Positions 46,858 through 57,394 of a stretch of DNA of 64,000 nucleotides are shown here, one piece after another. The stretch is taken from contig NZ_JAHOPB010000001.1 of the NCBI RefSeq assembly GCF_019039055.1, positions 806,001 to 870,000 on the forward strand. Reading direction: 5' to 3'. A program made the translations under genes and the position numbers. Source of the DNA: Reyranella humidisoli (GTDB lineage: Bacteria > Pseudomonadota > Alphaproteobacteria > Reyranellales > Reyranellaceae). The notes below the pieces were generated by a model. That model was not told the origin of the DNA. It saw only the letters and a program-made list of their open reading frames with translations, and ran no database searches. Positions within the stretch are counted from its first letter, which is position 1, and every line of letters starts with the position of its first letter.

Positions 46858-48078
46858 ATGAAACCTTTCACAGCCCTGCTCGGCGCCGCCGCCGGGACCC
46901 ACGCCGCCGACCAGATGGCGCTCGCCACCCTGCCGCTGACGGCCACCCTCGTGCTGGGCGCCGGTCCGGACCTGCTCGGCCTTCTCGTCGCCGCGCAGAG
47001 TGCATCCTGGCTGCTGGTCTCGCTCCCCGCCGGCGCATGGATCGACCGGCTGCCGCGCCGCCGCATGCTGATCGTGGCCCTGACGCTGGGGCTCGCCGCA
47101 TCGATCGTCGCCGTCGCGGCGGCAGCCACCGGCTACGTCTTCCTGCTGGGGCTCGCCGCCATCGCTGGCGCCTCGGGCACCGTGGTCTATGTCCTGACCT
47201 CGGTGTCGCTGCTGCCGAGCCTCGTGGCGGCGGGCGACCTGCCCCGCTCGAACGCGCGCCTCGAACTCGCACGCGCCGTCGTGAGCCTCGCCGCGCCATT
47301 CGTGGCCGGTCTCCTCGCACAGCATCTGTCACCGACCTGGGGCTATGCGCTGGCGGCCCTCGGCGCCTGCCTCGCGCTGGCCTGCGTGCTCGCCCTGCCG
47401 GAGGGAAACGCACCCGCCGTCGCGGGCGAGCGCGCATCGCTCGCCAACGCCATCCGCCTCGGCGCCTCGTTCGTGGTCCGCAACGACCTGCTGCGCGGCA
47501 TCAGCCTGTGCGCGATCTTCTGGAACTTCGCCTTCTTCGCCCTGCTGGCAATCTGGGCACCTCTGGCATTGGGACCGCTCGGCCTCGACCCTGCGCAGAT
47601 GGGCCTCGCCCAATCGGCCTATGGCGCCGGCCTGATCCTCGGCGCCGTGGTGGCGCCGGTCACGGCGCGCCGCCTGCCACCTCTCGTGACCCTGATCTTC
47701 GGGCCAGCCGTATCGATCGTTGCGGCGCTGATGTTCCTGGCCGCGCCCTCGGGCAAAGGCCTCGTCCTGGCAGCCGGCGGATACTTTCTGGTGGGCTTCG
47801 GGCCGATGCTCTGGCTGATCTGCCAGACGACGGTGCGCCAGCTCGTGACGCCGTCGCCGCTGATGGGCCGGGTCAACGCCACGGTCCAGACCGCGATCTA
47901 CGGCATCCGGCCGCTCGGAGCGCTGGCGGGCGGGCTGGTGGCCGCGCACGCGGGCATGAACGCGGCCCTGCTGCTGATCGCCGTCTCGTTCGCGCTGTCG
48001 ACCCTCGTCATTGTCCTGTCGCCGCTGGCGCGGCTGCGCGCCATGCCGGCGCCGGTGCAGATTCCCTCACGGGCTTGA
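46858..48078 (+). CDS. MFS transporter, EntS/Bcr-like
   Basis: The 406-aa protein has 12 predicted transmembrane helices. It shows the MFS_3 layout with GAWIDRLPRRRMLI as the loop 2-3 motif and GPMLWLICQTTVRQLVTPSPLMGRVNA in the second half (first 20 residues only matter). It is probably a drug or metabolite exporter. It is divergent from phaB. Confidence 0.82.
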   Translation: MKPFTALLGAAAGTHAADQMALATLPLTATLVLGAGPDLLGLLVAAQSASWLLVSLPAGAWIDRLPRRRMLIVALTLGLAASIVAVAAAATGYVFLLGLAAIAGASGTVVYVLTSVSLLPSLVAAGDLPRSNARLELARAVVSLAAPFVAGLLAQHLSPTWGYALAALGACLALACVLALPEGNAPAVAGERASLANAIRLGASFVVRNDLLRGISLCAIFWNFAFFALLAIWAPLALGPLGLDPAQMGLAQSAYGAGLILGAVVAPVTARRLPPLVTLIFGPAVSIVAALMFLAAPSGKGLVLAAGGYFLVGFGPMLWLICQTTVRQLVTPSPLMGRVNATVQTAIYGIRPLGALAGGLVAAHAGMNAALLLIAVSFALSTLVIVLSPLARLRAMPAPVQIPSRA

Positions 48079-48121
48079 CCCGCACGCCCGTCCGTCGGAC
48101 TTTGCCGGCGGAGGTCGTTGC

Positions 48122-48559
48122 ATGATGAAGTTTCTGGGCGCCGCGTTGCTGGCGCTTTCCCTGTCCGCTTGCCAGAGTTCGCCTTCGCCCTGGTACCAGG
48201 CCTACGGCACGAACTCCTTCCCGGTCGCGAAGGACGGCATGGCCGCGCTCTACATCGTGCGCGACGCGGCGCCGGCCGACGCACCGAACATCCTCGTTTC
48301 CATGAGCCGCCATCCCGTCGGCGGGCTGACGGGGTCGACCTGGATGCGGCTGGACCTGCCGCCCAATCCCTACGACCTGCGCGCCTTCGGCAGCAGCGAG
48401 AGCACCCAGCTGATCATCACTGTCGTGCCGGGCGAGACGCGATTCCTGCTGGCACAGCCCAAGGGCACCACCGACGCCGAACTCACCTGGCTTTCGCAGG
48501 AAGAAGGGCGCGAACTCGTCCGCAAGGGCACGCAGGTCGGCACCTACTACAATCCCTGA
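48122..48559 (+). CDS. DUF2846-like lipoprotein
   Basis: The 145-aa lipoprotein has lipobox LSLSACQSS (Cys17). GMAALYIVRDA and FGSSESTQLIITVVPGETRF fit the DUF2846 beta-sandwich pattern. ATG 48122 has GGAGG 8 bp upstream; a second ATG follows directly. The function is unknown. Confidence 0.65.
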   Translation: MMKFLGAALLALSLSACQSSPSPWYQAYGTNSFPVAKDGMAALYIVRDAAPADAPNILVSMSRHPVGGLTGSTWMRLDLPPNPYDLRAFGSSESTQLIITVVPGETRFLLAQPKGTTDAELTWLSQEEGRELVRKGTQVGTYYNP

Positions 48560-48565
48560 ACAGCA

Positions 48566-48597
48566 AAACGCCCGAAGGATCTCTCCCTCGGGCGTTT
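48566..48597. terminator. Bidirectional terminator between DUF2846 lipoprotein and phaA
   Basis: AAACGCCCGA and TCGGGCGTTT form a perfect 10-bp stem with a 12-nt loop. U-tracts occur on both strands, serving the convergent genes. Confidence 0.88.
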
Positions 48598-48621
48598 GAG
48601 TTTCGAAGCGCAGGCGCAGGC

Positions 48622-49800
<1,179 letters not shown>

Positions 49801-49835
49801 TGAAATCCTCCTTGGCAGGCCGCCCTCGCGGATAT

Positions 49836-51020
49836 TTATAGGCCTGCCGCGCGGCGGGGCAAGGACCGCCGAGCCGCCGTGCCGATCGCCTTCATTCCGA
49901 ACAGTGGCCGGATCCAGGGCCACGGACGCACTAGCCCTGCGTAAATCGCCCAGGTCCCCGCGAAGGTCGCGACGACAGCCGCCATGAAACCGGGGAGCGG
50001 CGGCGCGCCGGCCTTCAGGAGCCAGTAGACCGTCACGACGGTAACCGTCTGGTGGATCAGGTAGAACGGATAGACCGCCTCGGTCGCCTTCGCGAGGAAG
50101 GCCGGCCTCCGTGTCAGATGGCGGTGCGCGAACCCCACGATGGCGAACAGCCAGGCCATGACATTGATGCCGGACAGCAAGGCAAAGACCGGCCGCGCCG
50201 ACGGCTCGATCACCGCCCGCACCGTGCCCTCGAAATAGCCGAAGTAGAGGCATGCGTAGGCCGCGATCCCGACGAGCAGCGAAACGAAACGCTGCCGCTG
50301 CAGGGCGCTTAGAAGATCGGGCGATCCGAAGAGAAAGGCGCCGTAGACCAGCAGCGCACCGTAGGAAACGAGCCCGTTCCAGTCGCCCACCAGGCCGTTG
50401 ATGTTCCACGAGACCGGCACCAGCCAGAGCGTCGAGGCGGCCAGCGGCAGAACCGTCAGCCACTGCAGGCCATAACGCGCCGCGATCGCGCCGGCCTTCG
50501 TCACGGCGGCGCTGCCCCGCGCGGACCGCGCCCACAGGAAGACCGGCAGCAGCACCAGCGTCAGCACGAGGACGTAGGCCACGAACCAGAGATGGTGCCA
50601 GCTCGTGTTGCCCTTGGGGTAGACGCCGTCGAAGGCGTGCGGCAGCCACTGCAGGAACGAGCCGGTGAACTGACCCGTGTAGAGCCGCTCGAGGTAGACC
50701 TGCGGCGGCACGATCACGACCATGCCGAAAGCCAGCGGCAGCAAGAGGCGCTTCAGCCGGTCGCGCACGAAGGCGCCCGGGGTCCGATCGCCCAGCGCCA
50801 GCATGATGGCTGCACCCGACACCAGGAAGATCAGCGGCATGCGCCAGCGGTTCAGGAACCGCATGGCCTCACGCAACCCTTCGAGACTGTCGGGATTGGT
50901 GACGTGCCAGCTCCAGCCCGACCAGGCCATGCCGGCGTGATAGAAGATCAGCAGGCCGAAGGCTATGACGCGAAGCCAGTCGAGATCGGCGCGGCGGTCG
51001 GCAAAGATGGCAGGCGGCAT
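49836..51020 (-). CDS. Acyltransferase 3 family membrane protein
   Basis: The 394-aa protein has about ten transmembrane helices. The conserved N-terminal [21 protein letters not shown] carries the family's His, and [11 protein letters not shown] is present. These enzymes O-acylate sugars or other envelope molecules. It ends 35 bp upstream of phaA, so readthrough is possible. Confidence 0.85.
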   Translation of the reverse strand: MPPAIFADRRADLDWLRVIAFGLLIFYHAGMAWSGWSWHVTNPDSLEGLREAMRFLNRWRMPLIFLVSGAAIMLALGDRTPGAFVRDRLKRLLLPLAFGMVVIVPPQVYLERLYTGQFTGSFLQWLPHAFDGVYPKGNTSWHHLWFVAYVLVLTLVLLPVFLWARSARGSAAVTKAGAIAARYGLQWLTVLPLAASTLWLVPVSWNINGLVGDWNGLVSYGALLVYGAFLFGSPDLLSALQRQRFVSLLVGIAAYACLYFGYFEGTVRAVIEPSARPVFALLSGINVMAWLFAIVGFAHRHLTRRPAFLAKATEAVYPFYLIHQTVTVVTVYWLLKAGAPPLPGFMAAVVATFAGTWAIYAGLVRPWPWIRPLFGMKAIGTAARRSLPRRAAGL

Positions 51021-51161
51021 GGCAGGGCTCCAGGGATGGACGCCGCGACTTACCCTGCAAACCCTTGATTTCTCGTCGTTTTGTGACGACCGGCGCGACG
51101 GGTGGGACGACCGGCAGGCACTACGGGACGTCCGGTCGGCCTTTGGCTACCGAATATGATC

Positions 51162-51260
51162 AAGGATCCCTCGCTGCGCTCGGGACGACACTTTTGGTGG
51201 GATTTGCGATGTGCGCCGATGCAGAAAAAGGTGTCATCCCGAACGAAGTGAGGGATCCTT
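51162..51260. repeat. Interspersed repeat with terminal inverted repeats
   Basis: AAGGATCCCTC (51162-51172) and GAGGGATCCTT (51250-51260) are perfect inverse copies. The core reads CTGCGCTCGGGACGACAC and GTGTCATCCCGAACGAAGTG, partly complementary. It fills the 297-bp gap between the acyltransferase and LytTR genes, in which no gene is seen. Confidence 0.65.
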
Positions 51261-51317
51261 CACTGTTGTTCCGACGGCACCCGGCTGCCGAGCCCAGGCC
51301 ATAGGCGATTGCCTGCG

Positions 51318-52148
51318 TCAGGCCCTCACGGGCGCCAGGGCCTCGAAGCGCTGGCGGTAACGGCGGCTGAGGTTCACCTCGGCGCCGCCCTGCAGGCGGA
51401 TGCGCCAGTCGCCGTTCACCCAGGGCGTCACCTCGACCACGCGGGCGATGTTGACCAGATGAGATTTGTGCACGCGCACGAAGCGTTTCGGGTCGAGTTC
51501 GCCTTCCAGCCTGGTGAGCGAGGAGCGGATCTCGAAGGTCTCGTCGCCGACATGCAGCACGGCGTAGTTGCCCGAGGCCTCGATCCAGTCGATGTCGGCG
51601 ACCTCGACCATGATCTCGCGGCCCTTGCGGCGCACGGCGAAGCGTTCGGGCAGAGGAGCCTGTGCCACCTCGGCGGCCGGAGGGGCCGGCACCGGGCGCG
51701 CCAGATAGTGGCGCAGCGCGACCGACCCGGCGCTGAGCAGGCCGTAGGCGACGATATCTTTCGCGAACTCGTAGAGCATCCGGTCGGCGGTGAGCGGAAA
51801 GCTGTGCGGTTCGCCGACGATGCCGCCGAACCACAGGAGCCGGAGCGCCGCCATGCCCAGCGTATGGGCGATGCTGAACGGTATGACCGCCGCAATATGG
51901 ATCAGGAGGTTGCGCGGACGAGCGGGGATCGGAAAGCGGCGATGCAGCCAGTAGATCGCCGGCAGCAGGGCCGCGACCACCAGATGGCTGGACACCTGGA
52001 TCGCGAGCGCCGTGCCATAGGACATGCGGACGCCGCGCGCCGTCTCGTTCGCGATCTCGACATGGGCGTGGGCGAATACCGAGACCGTGAGCAGCGCCGC
52101 CCAGATCGCCGGCACGCGCCCGTCGAACGACCTAGCCGGTGACGACAC
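51318..52148 (-). CDS. Membrane-bound LytTR-type transcriptional regulator
   Basis: The 276-aa protein has four N-terminal transmembrane helices (to about residue 150) and a C-terminal LytTR DNA-binding domain. IDWIEASGNYAVLHV, FEIRSSLTRLE and FVRVHKSHLVNIARV are the domain's signatures. It may sense a membrane signal directly. Its start overlaps the phaC 3' end by 17 bp, so it is coupled to PHB synthase expression. Confidence 0.85.
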   Translation of the reverse strand: MSSPARSFDGRVPAIWAALLTVSVFAHAHVEIANETARGVRMSYGTALAIQVSSHLVVAALLPAIYWLHRRFPIPARPRNLLIHIAAVIPFSIAHTLGMAALRLLWFGGIVGEPHSFPLTADRMLYEFAKDIVAYGLLSAGSVALRHYLARPVPAPPAAEVAQAPLPERFAVRRKGREIMVEVADIDWIEASGNYAVLHVGDETFEIRSSLTRLEGELDPKRFVRVHKSHLVNIARVVEVTPWVNGDWRIRLQGGAEVNLSRRYRQRFEALAPVRA

Positions 52149-53406
52149 GGGACCGCCGGGTCGGAAGATTGCCCAGCCACTCGATCAGCGGCGTCCAGCA
52201 GAGATCCCGCGCGCGGCCGCTCACCACCATGCCGATATGGCCGAGCGGCAGGTCGATCCGCGTCGCGTTCTTCAGGCCCTTCTTCGGATCCGCGAGCGCC
52301 GCGGCCGAGAGCGGCGGCACGATGCGATCGCCCGAGGGGATCATGACCAGCGACGGCACCTTGATCTTCGACGGCACGATCCGGCGGCCGCCGACGACCC
52401 ACTTGCCGTTTCCGGGAATGTTGTCGCCATACCAGCCGACCAGGCATTCGCGCGCCGTTGGACCAGCCAGCGGCGCGCCGCCGTTCAGCCAGTCCTCGAG
52501 CAGCACGAATTCCCGGGCGTGGTCGCCGTTCGGATCGAGGCCCAGGAACCGGCCGAATTTCTTCACGGAAAGCCAGGGATCGAGCGACCAGAAGAGTGTC
52601 TGCAGGATGTCGACCGGCAGTTCGCCGACCTTGTCGGCGACTTCGGCCAATAGCGGCCCTGTCGAGAGCAGGAACGCCTGGCCCGTGCGGTCGGCATGGA
52701 AGTCCCAAGGCGCCGCCATCAGCGCGAGGCCGGCGACACGGCGCGGCCGGCGCGCGGCCAGTGCGACCGTGAGCGTGCCGCCCATGCAGTAGCCCAGCAC
52801 CGCCGGCGCCCGGCGCGCGCGTTTGGCAACGAACGCCAGGGCCCGTTCGAGGCGCGCGACGTAGGCCGTGGTGTCGAAGCCGCGCTCCTCTTCGTTGGGC
52901 GTGCCCCAGTCGACGAGATAGGGCCGCAGTCCCTGCGCCGCCATGGCGCGCAGCAGGCTCTTCTCGGCGGTGAGGTCGAGCACTTCCCAGCGGTTGATCA
53001 GCGACGGCACGACCAGCACGGCCCGCGCCCCGCGCCGGCGCGCCGCGCGATGGGTGGCACCGTAGTCGAGCAGGCGCGTGTTGCCTTCGCGCCAGACGGC
53101 GGGCGGCTCGTCCAGCGTGCGGTGGACCTCGTTGCGCTGATAGGCGAGGACGCCGTCGGCCAGGCGCCCCATGCGCCGCAGAATCTCGCGCGTCAGCGCC
53201 TCTTCGAATTTGCCGGCGCCAGCTTGCGCCTCGAGGGCGCCGATCTCCGGCAGCAGCGCCGCCAGCGATTCAGGAGGTGCGGCTGCGGGACTCGAGTTCT
53301 GCGAGCCGCGCTTCAAGAGCTTCCACGCGCTTTCGGAGCTCGCCCAGGTCATCAGCGCCGTTCCCAGATGGAGCGGCAGCGGGCGGGGGCCTAGTCGTGC
53401 CTGCAT
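52132..53406 (-). CDS. phaC: Class III-like polyhydroxyalkanoate synthase
   Basis: The 424-aa alpha/beta hydrolase has the PhaC lipase-like box GYCMGGTL (catalytic Cys), Asp in IPSGDRIVPP and His in LGHIGMV. Size and the LGPRPLPLHLGTALMTW opening fit short alphaproteobacterial synthases. It polymerises (R)-3-hydroxybutyryl-CoA. ATG 53404-53406 has AAGGAG at good spacing. Its first 46 codons overlap the preceding gene in another frame. Confidence 0.85.
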   Translation of the reverse strand: MQARLGPRPLPLHLGTALMTWASSESAWKLLKRGSQNSSPAAAPPESLAALLPEIGALEAQAGAGKFEEALTREILRRMGRLADGVLAYQRNEVHRTLDEPPAVWREGNTRLLDYGATHRAARRRGARAVLVVPSLINRWEVLDLTAEKSLLRAMAAQGLRPYLVDWGTPNEEERGFDTTAYVARLERALAFVAKRARRAPAVLGYCMGGTLTVALAARRPRRVAGLALMAAPWDFHADRTGQAFLLSTGPLLAEVADKVGELPVDILQTLFWSLDPWLSVKKFGRFLGLDPNGDHAREFVLLEDWLNGGAPLAGPTARECLVGWYGDNIPGNGKWVVGGRRIVPSKIKVPSLVMIPSGDRIVPPLSAAALADPKKGLKNATRIDLPLGHIGMVVSGRARDLCWTPLIEWLGNLPTRRSRVVTG

Positions 53407-53617
53407 GAGAAGCTCCTTGGACAACCTGCATCGCCGAGGCGACCTGCGTGTTCGCAGCCGCGAACAGGCGGGCAATCTGCTCGGTCACGGCCTGGTCCGA
53501 TGCGAGCCCGGCAAGCTGGGCCTGCCACAGATCGAGATAGCGGCGCGCCAACCTGTCGAAATCAGCGGTGGAATCGCCCGTCGTACCGCCCGTCGCGTTG
53601 TCGTTTTCGGAGGCCAT
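53270..53617 (-). CDS. PhaE/phasin-like coiled-coil protein upstream of phaC
   Basis: The 115-aa protein has a helical start (DRLARRYLDLWQAQLAGLAS), a proline-rich linker and a C-terminal coiled coil (LRKRVEALEARLAELESRS). It is much shorter than class III PhaE subunits but its position and coiled coil suggest a synthase partner or phasin. ATG 53615-53617. It overlaps phaC by 137 bp. Confidence 0.6.
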   Translation of the reverse strand: MASENDNATGGTTGDSTADFDRLARRYLDLWQAQLAGLASDQAVTEQIARLFAAANTQVASAMQVVQGASHAGTTRPPPAAAPSGNGADDLGELRKRVEALEARLAELESRSRTS

Positions 53618-53760
53618 GAGCACACTATAACGCATCGCCGCGGTTACGCTGCTTTCGCATGAGCAAAGCGTGCCTTGTCGCACTGCGGCATCGGCGCTAA
53701 GGTGACCGATCCCAGTAAACGAGCGTTCACCGCGCGCGGGAGCTAGAGGAGCGAAGCGTA

Positions 53761-54450
53761 ATGGCCGATCAGGCAGTACCCGAAGGCGGACCGAAAGCGG
53801 CGCCTGTGGTGATCAAGAAGTACGCGAACCGGCGGCTCTACAATACCGCGACATCGGCCTATGTGACGCTCGATCATCTTTCCCAGATGGTGAAGGACAA
53901 GACCGACTTCGTGGTCTACGACGCCAAGACCGGCGACGAGATCACGCGTTCCGTCCTGACGCAGATCATTTTCGAGGAAGAGAGCAAGGGCGGCCAGACG
54001 CTGCTGCCGATCCCGTTCCTGCGCCAGCTCATCTCCTTCTACGGCGACAGCCTGCAGGGCGTGGTGCCGCAGTATCTCGAAATGTCGATGACGCAGTTCG
54101 CGCGCAATCAGGACCAGATGCGCCGCTACATGCAGAATGCCTTCGGCTTCAACCCGTTCCAGCAGTTCGAGTCGATGGGCAAGCAGAACATGGCGATGTT
54201 CGAGAACGCCATGCGCATGTTCAATCCGTTCGGCACGGCGCCCGGCGGGCAGGCCCCCGGCGGACCGGCATCGGGTGGACAGGCAACAGGTGGACAGGCA
54301 ACGGGCGGGGCGCCGTCCGCGGCCAACGGCCACGAGCCGCCGAAGGGAGCCGAGCCGGGAGCGCCGGCCAACGACACCGCGATCGACGACCTGAAGCGCA
54401 AGCTCGACGAGTTGCAGAACCAGCTCGCGGAACTCGGCAAGAAGTCCTGA
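53761..54450 (+). CDS. phaR: PHB synthesis regulator PhaR
   Basis: The 229-aa protein has the PHB/PHA accumulation regulator DNA-binding domain (IKKYANRRLYNTATSAYVTL) and the central accumulation domain (RQLISFYGDSLQGVVPQYLE). A low-complexity Gly-Gln-rich linker with GGQATGGQATGG-type repeats follows, and the tail is a coiled coil (LKRKLDELQNQLAELG). PhaR binds PHB granules and represses phasin genes. AGAGGAG precedes the ATG. It is divergent from the PhaE-like/phaC operon. Confidence 0.93.
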   Translation: MADQAVPEGGPKAAPVVIKKYANRRLYNTATSAYVTLDHLSQMVKDKTDFVVYDAKTGDEITRSVLTQIIFEEESKGGQTLLPIPFLRQLISFYGDSLQGVVPQYLEMSMTQFARNQDQMRRYMQNAFGFNPFQQFESMGKQNMAMFENAMRMFNPFGTAPGGQAPGGPASGGQATGGQATGGAPSAANGHEPPKGAEPGAPANDTAIDDLKRKLDELQNQLAELGKKS

Positions 54451-54457
54451 AGCCTCC

Positions 54458-54646
54458 ATGACCACGTCGGCATCGTCGATGACCCGCCGGGTCATGTCGC
54501 CCTGCATCGGCATCTGCAAGCTCGACCAGAAGAGCGGCCTCTGCATCGGCTGCAAGCGCACGATCGAGGAGATCGGCCGCTGGGCCATGCTCGACGACCC
54601 CGCGCGTCAGGCGATCGTGGACCAGCTGCCGACGCGGAAGCTCTGA
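54458..54646 (+). CDS. DUF1289 protein
   Basis: The 62-aa protein has the four-cysteine DUF1289 motif SPCIGICKLD and GLCIGCKRTIEEIGRW. It may bind a metal. It starts 7 bp after phaR. Confidence 0.88.
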   Translation: MTTSASSMTRRVMSPCIGICKLDQKSGLCIGCKRTIEEIGRWAMLDDPARQAIVDQLPTRKL

Positions 54647-54684
54647 AGCCTGCCGACGAAGGCGGTCGCTCCTCAACTCAGCCA

Positions 54685-54762
54685 TCCTGAGCGAAGCGAA
54701 CGATCTCGCGTCAGCCATGTAGTACTTTGGTCGTTCCGCCAGGTCCTTCGCTGCGCTCAGGA
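54685..54762. repeat. Interspersed inverted repeat
   Basis: TCCTGAGCGAAGCGAA and its near-inverse TTCGCTGCGCTCAGGA flank a 46-nt core. It lies between the convergent DUF1289 and crotonase genes and may end both transcripts. Confidence 0.6.
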
Positions 54763-54776
54763 CGACAGACGATTAG

Positions 54777-55586
54777 CTACTTCCCCTTGAAGGACGGCTT
54801 GCGCTTCTCGCGGAAGGCCGAGGTGCCCTCCTTGTAGTCTTCGGTCAGGCCGGTCAGCACGTTCTGGTCGGCGTCCATGTGACTGCCGAGATCGTCGAGC
54901 GCATGGGTCAGGCGATTGACCGTGCTCTTGGTCATGCGCACGGGGATCGGCGGCTGGCGCGCGATGCGCTCGGCGAATGCCATCGACGCGGCCAGCGCCT
55001 GTCCATCGTCGACGACGTTCTCGACGAGACCCCAGTCCAGCGCTTCCGCCGCACCGATCCGGTCCGACGCCAGGATCACCGCCTGCTTGGTGCGTGCCGG
55101 GCCCATCAGCGCCAGCATGCGCGGGATCGAGCCCCAGCTCATGTTCATGCCGAGCTCGACCTCGGGAATGCGGAAATGCGCCGAGCGGCCACAGGTGCGG
55201 AAGTCGAGCGACACGACCAGCGCCGCACCGCCGCCGACGCAATGGCCCTCGATCGCCGCGATGGTGATCTGGTCCATGTCCTGCCAGGCCTTGCACATCT
55301 TCGGGCCCATGCGCTGCTTCTGGATGCGCTCGCCGACCGGCAGGGTCGCACGCGCCCATCCTTCCGGATCCTTCAGGTCGAAGCCGGCCGAAAAGGCCTT
55401 CGCCGAACCGGTCAGGATCACCACCGTCGTCTCGATGTCGTCCTCGAAATCGCGCGGCACGTCGCGCAGCTCGCGCATCGCCTGCTGGCTCAGCGCATTG
55501 ATGTTGTCGCCGCGATCGAAGCGCACGACGGCGATGCGCCCCTGCGGACCCAGACCCTTCTCGACCTTCACGAACCGACGATCCAT
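54777..55586 (-). CDS. Enoyl-CoA hydratase/isomerase (crotonase) family
   Basis: The 269-aa protein has the oxyanion loops FSAGFDLKD and GHCVGGGAALV, and PEVELGMNMSWG in the catalytic glutamate region. It acts on acyl-CoA, but which one is unclear. ATG 55586 is chosen for its GGAGGAG site; an ATG six codons upstream has none. Confidence 0.85.
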   Translation of the reverse strand: MDRRFVKVEKGLGPQGRIAVVRFDRGDNINALSQQAMRELRDVPRDFEDDIETTVVILTGSAKAFSAGFDLKDPEGWARATLPVGERIQKQRMGPKMCKAWQDMDQITIAAIEGHCVGGGAALVVSLDFRTCGRSAHFRIPEVELGMNMSWGSIPRMLALMGPARTKQAVILASDRIGAAEALDWGLVENVVDDGQALAASMAFAERIARQPPIPVRMTKSTVNRLTHALDDLGSHMDADQNVLTGLTEDYKEGTSAFREKRKPSFKGK

Positions 55587-55663
55587 CGCGCGCTCCTCCG
55601 TCATTTTCTCGAAACTACCGGCTCGCCTTTACAAGCGCGAGCCGCTTCGATTGACTGGCCTGC

Positions 55664-57268
55664 ATGTCGAAAGCCATTGAATCTGCCGTCTTCGAGCGTC
55701 GCGTCGCCGCGTTGTTCTCTCCCTACTCCAAGCCCGGTTCGCCGGGCGCCGTCGTCGGCGTCATGCGCGGTGGCGAGATCGCTTACTGCCGGGGCTTCGG
55801 GCTCGCCAGCATCGAACTCGGCGTGCCGATCCGGCCCGACACGCGCTTCCGCATCGCCTCGGTGAGCAAGCAGTTCACGGTGACGGCGGCGCTGATGCTG
55901 GCGGCCGAAGGCAAGCTCAAGCTCTCCGATCCGCCGCACAAGTACCTGCCCGAGCTGGCGCCGCTGCCGGTGACGATCGACCAGATGATGCGCAATTCGA
56001 GCGGGCTGCCCGACTTCCTCGAACTGCTGCGGCTGGGCGGACACGGTCTCGACAGGCCGGCCCGGCCCGAGGACCTGTTCGACGCCTGCACGCGCAACCG
56101 CCATCTCAACTTCTCAGCCGGCAGCCGCTTCCTCTACAGCAATACCAACTTCCTGCTGCTCGGCCTGATAATCGAGAAGCTGGCGAAGAAGAAGCTGGGC
56201 GACGTGCTCGCCGAGCGCATCTTCAAGCCGCTCGGCATGACGCACACCTCGCTGGTGGCCGAGATCGACGCGATGATCCCGAACCTCGCCACCGGCTATC
56301 TCGGCGACCGCGAGCAGGGCTTCCGCCGCGCCGCGCACGCCTACCCTCAGGGCGGCGAAGGCGGCCTCACCTCGACCGTCGAGGACCTGCTGATCTGGAG
56401 TCGGCATTTCGACAAGCCGACGCTCGGAAAGACGATCCCCGCGCAGCTCACCGCCATCGCACCGCTGACCGGCGGCAAGGCCAACAACTATCGCCGCGGT
56501 GTCGCCGTCGAGGAACTGCGCGGCTTGCAAACCGTCGGCCATGGCGGCCTGTGGCCGGGCTTCCGCACCGAGTTTCTGCGCGTGCCGAAGGCCGACCTCA
56601 CCGTCGTGGTGATCGCCAACCTGGGCAGCATCGATCCGTGGCGGCGCGCCCGCGCCATTGCCGCGCTCGCTCTCGACGGAAACAGCAGGATGAAGCCTGC
56701 CCTGCCACCGGTTACGCAGGCCGAGATCAAGCCGATCGGCGGGACCTGGTTCAACGCGGCCGAGCCGTCTCTCTTTGACCTGGCCTGGCGCAACGGCGAG
56801 GCCATCGTAACGCAGAACGGCATGCCCTTCGCGCTGGGCCGCCGCGCGGGCGGCTGGCTGGCGGCCGAGCGCGGATCCTACGAGTTCGCGCTGAAGCCCG
56901 GCCCCAAGGGCACGCTGAAGGTCGATCTCGGCGCCGGTCGCATCCTCACCTTCTCCAGGCTGTCGAGGCGCGCCGCCGTGCCGGCCGACCTCGCCGGCAC
57001 CTACGTCTCGTCCGACTGCGCCGCCGTCTGGCGCATCAGCCGCGACGGCAAGGACTGGAAGATGGAGGTCGGCGGCCCGTTGATCTCGGGCGGCGCACCA
57101 TGGATCGTGCGCGGCATCGACGCCGACACGGTCGAGATCGAGTCGCCGGGCAGCTGGATCAAGGCGACCCAGCTCGCCCATCTCGTCCGCGACCGCGCGG
57201 GCAAAATCGTCGCGCTCGAAGTCTCGACCGGCCGCATCAAGAAGATGCGATTCGATCGCGAGGATTGA
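55664..57268 (+). CDS. Serine hydrolase, class C beta-lactamase-like
   Basis: The 534-aa protein has SxxK at Ser66-Lys69 (IASVSKQF), YSN in LYSNTNF and the third motif GHGGLWPGF. A C-terminal extension (after about 340) resembles a lipocalin-like domain of D-aminopeptidase types. No signal peptide is apparent, so it may be cytoplasmic. It is probably an esterase or D-aminopeptidase, not an antibiotic-resistance enzyme. Confidence 0.85.
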   Translation: MSKAIESAVFERRVAALFSPYSKPGSPGAVVGVMRGGEIAYCRGFGLASIELGVPIRPDTRFRIASVSKQFTVTAALMLAAEGKLKLSDPPHKYLPELAPLPVTIDQMMRNSSGLPDFLELLRLGGHGLDRPARPEDLFDACTRNRHLNFSAGSRFLYSNTNFLLLGLIIEKLAKKKLGDVLAERIFKPLGMTHTSLVAEIDAMIPNLATGYLGDREQGFRRAAHAYPQGGEGGLTSTVEDLLIWSRHFDKPTLGKTIPAQLTAIAPLTGGKANNYRRGVAVEELRGLQTVGHGGLWPGFRTEFLRVPKADLTVVVIANLGSIDPWRRARAIAALALDGNSRMKPALPPVTQAEIKPIGGTWFNAAEPSLFDLAWRNGEAIVTQNGMPFALGRRAGGWLAAERGSYEFALKPGPKGTLKVDLGAGRILTFSRLSRRAAVPADLAGTYVSSDCAAVWRISRDGKDWKMEVGGPLISGGAPWIVRGIDADTVEIESPGSWIKATQLAHLVRDRAGKIVALEVSTGRIKKMRFDRED

Positions 57269-57279
57269 GCTTTCGGACT

Positions 57280-57386
57280 CTTCCCCTTTGCGGACTCCGC
57301 AAAGGGGAAGTGCCCTCGTCTTACGAGGGCGATGGGGTCATGCCCCCTCCGCCCCTTCGGGGCACCTCCCCATTTGAATGGGGAGG
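57280..57386. repeat. Composite hairpin repeat, related to 36588-36701
   Basis: A 14-bp hairpin CTTCCCCTTTGCGG/CCGCAAAGGGGAAG (57280-57310) is followed by GCCCTCG/CGAGGGC, GCCCC/GGGGC and CCTCCCCATTTGAATGGGGAGG hairpins. The last part is identical to the 36609-36632 segment. Confidence 0.75.
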
Positions 57387-57394
57387 AAAAAACA

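Noticed and set aside
55664-57268. An antibiotic-resistance beta-lactamase
   Set aside because: There is no signal peptide and the long C-terminal domain and motifs fit the esterase/D-aminopeptidase-like serine hydrolases.
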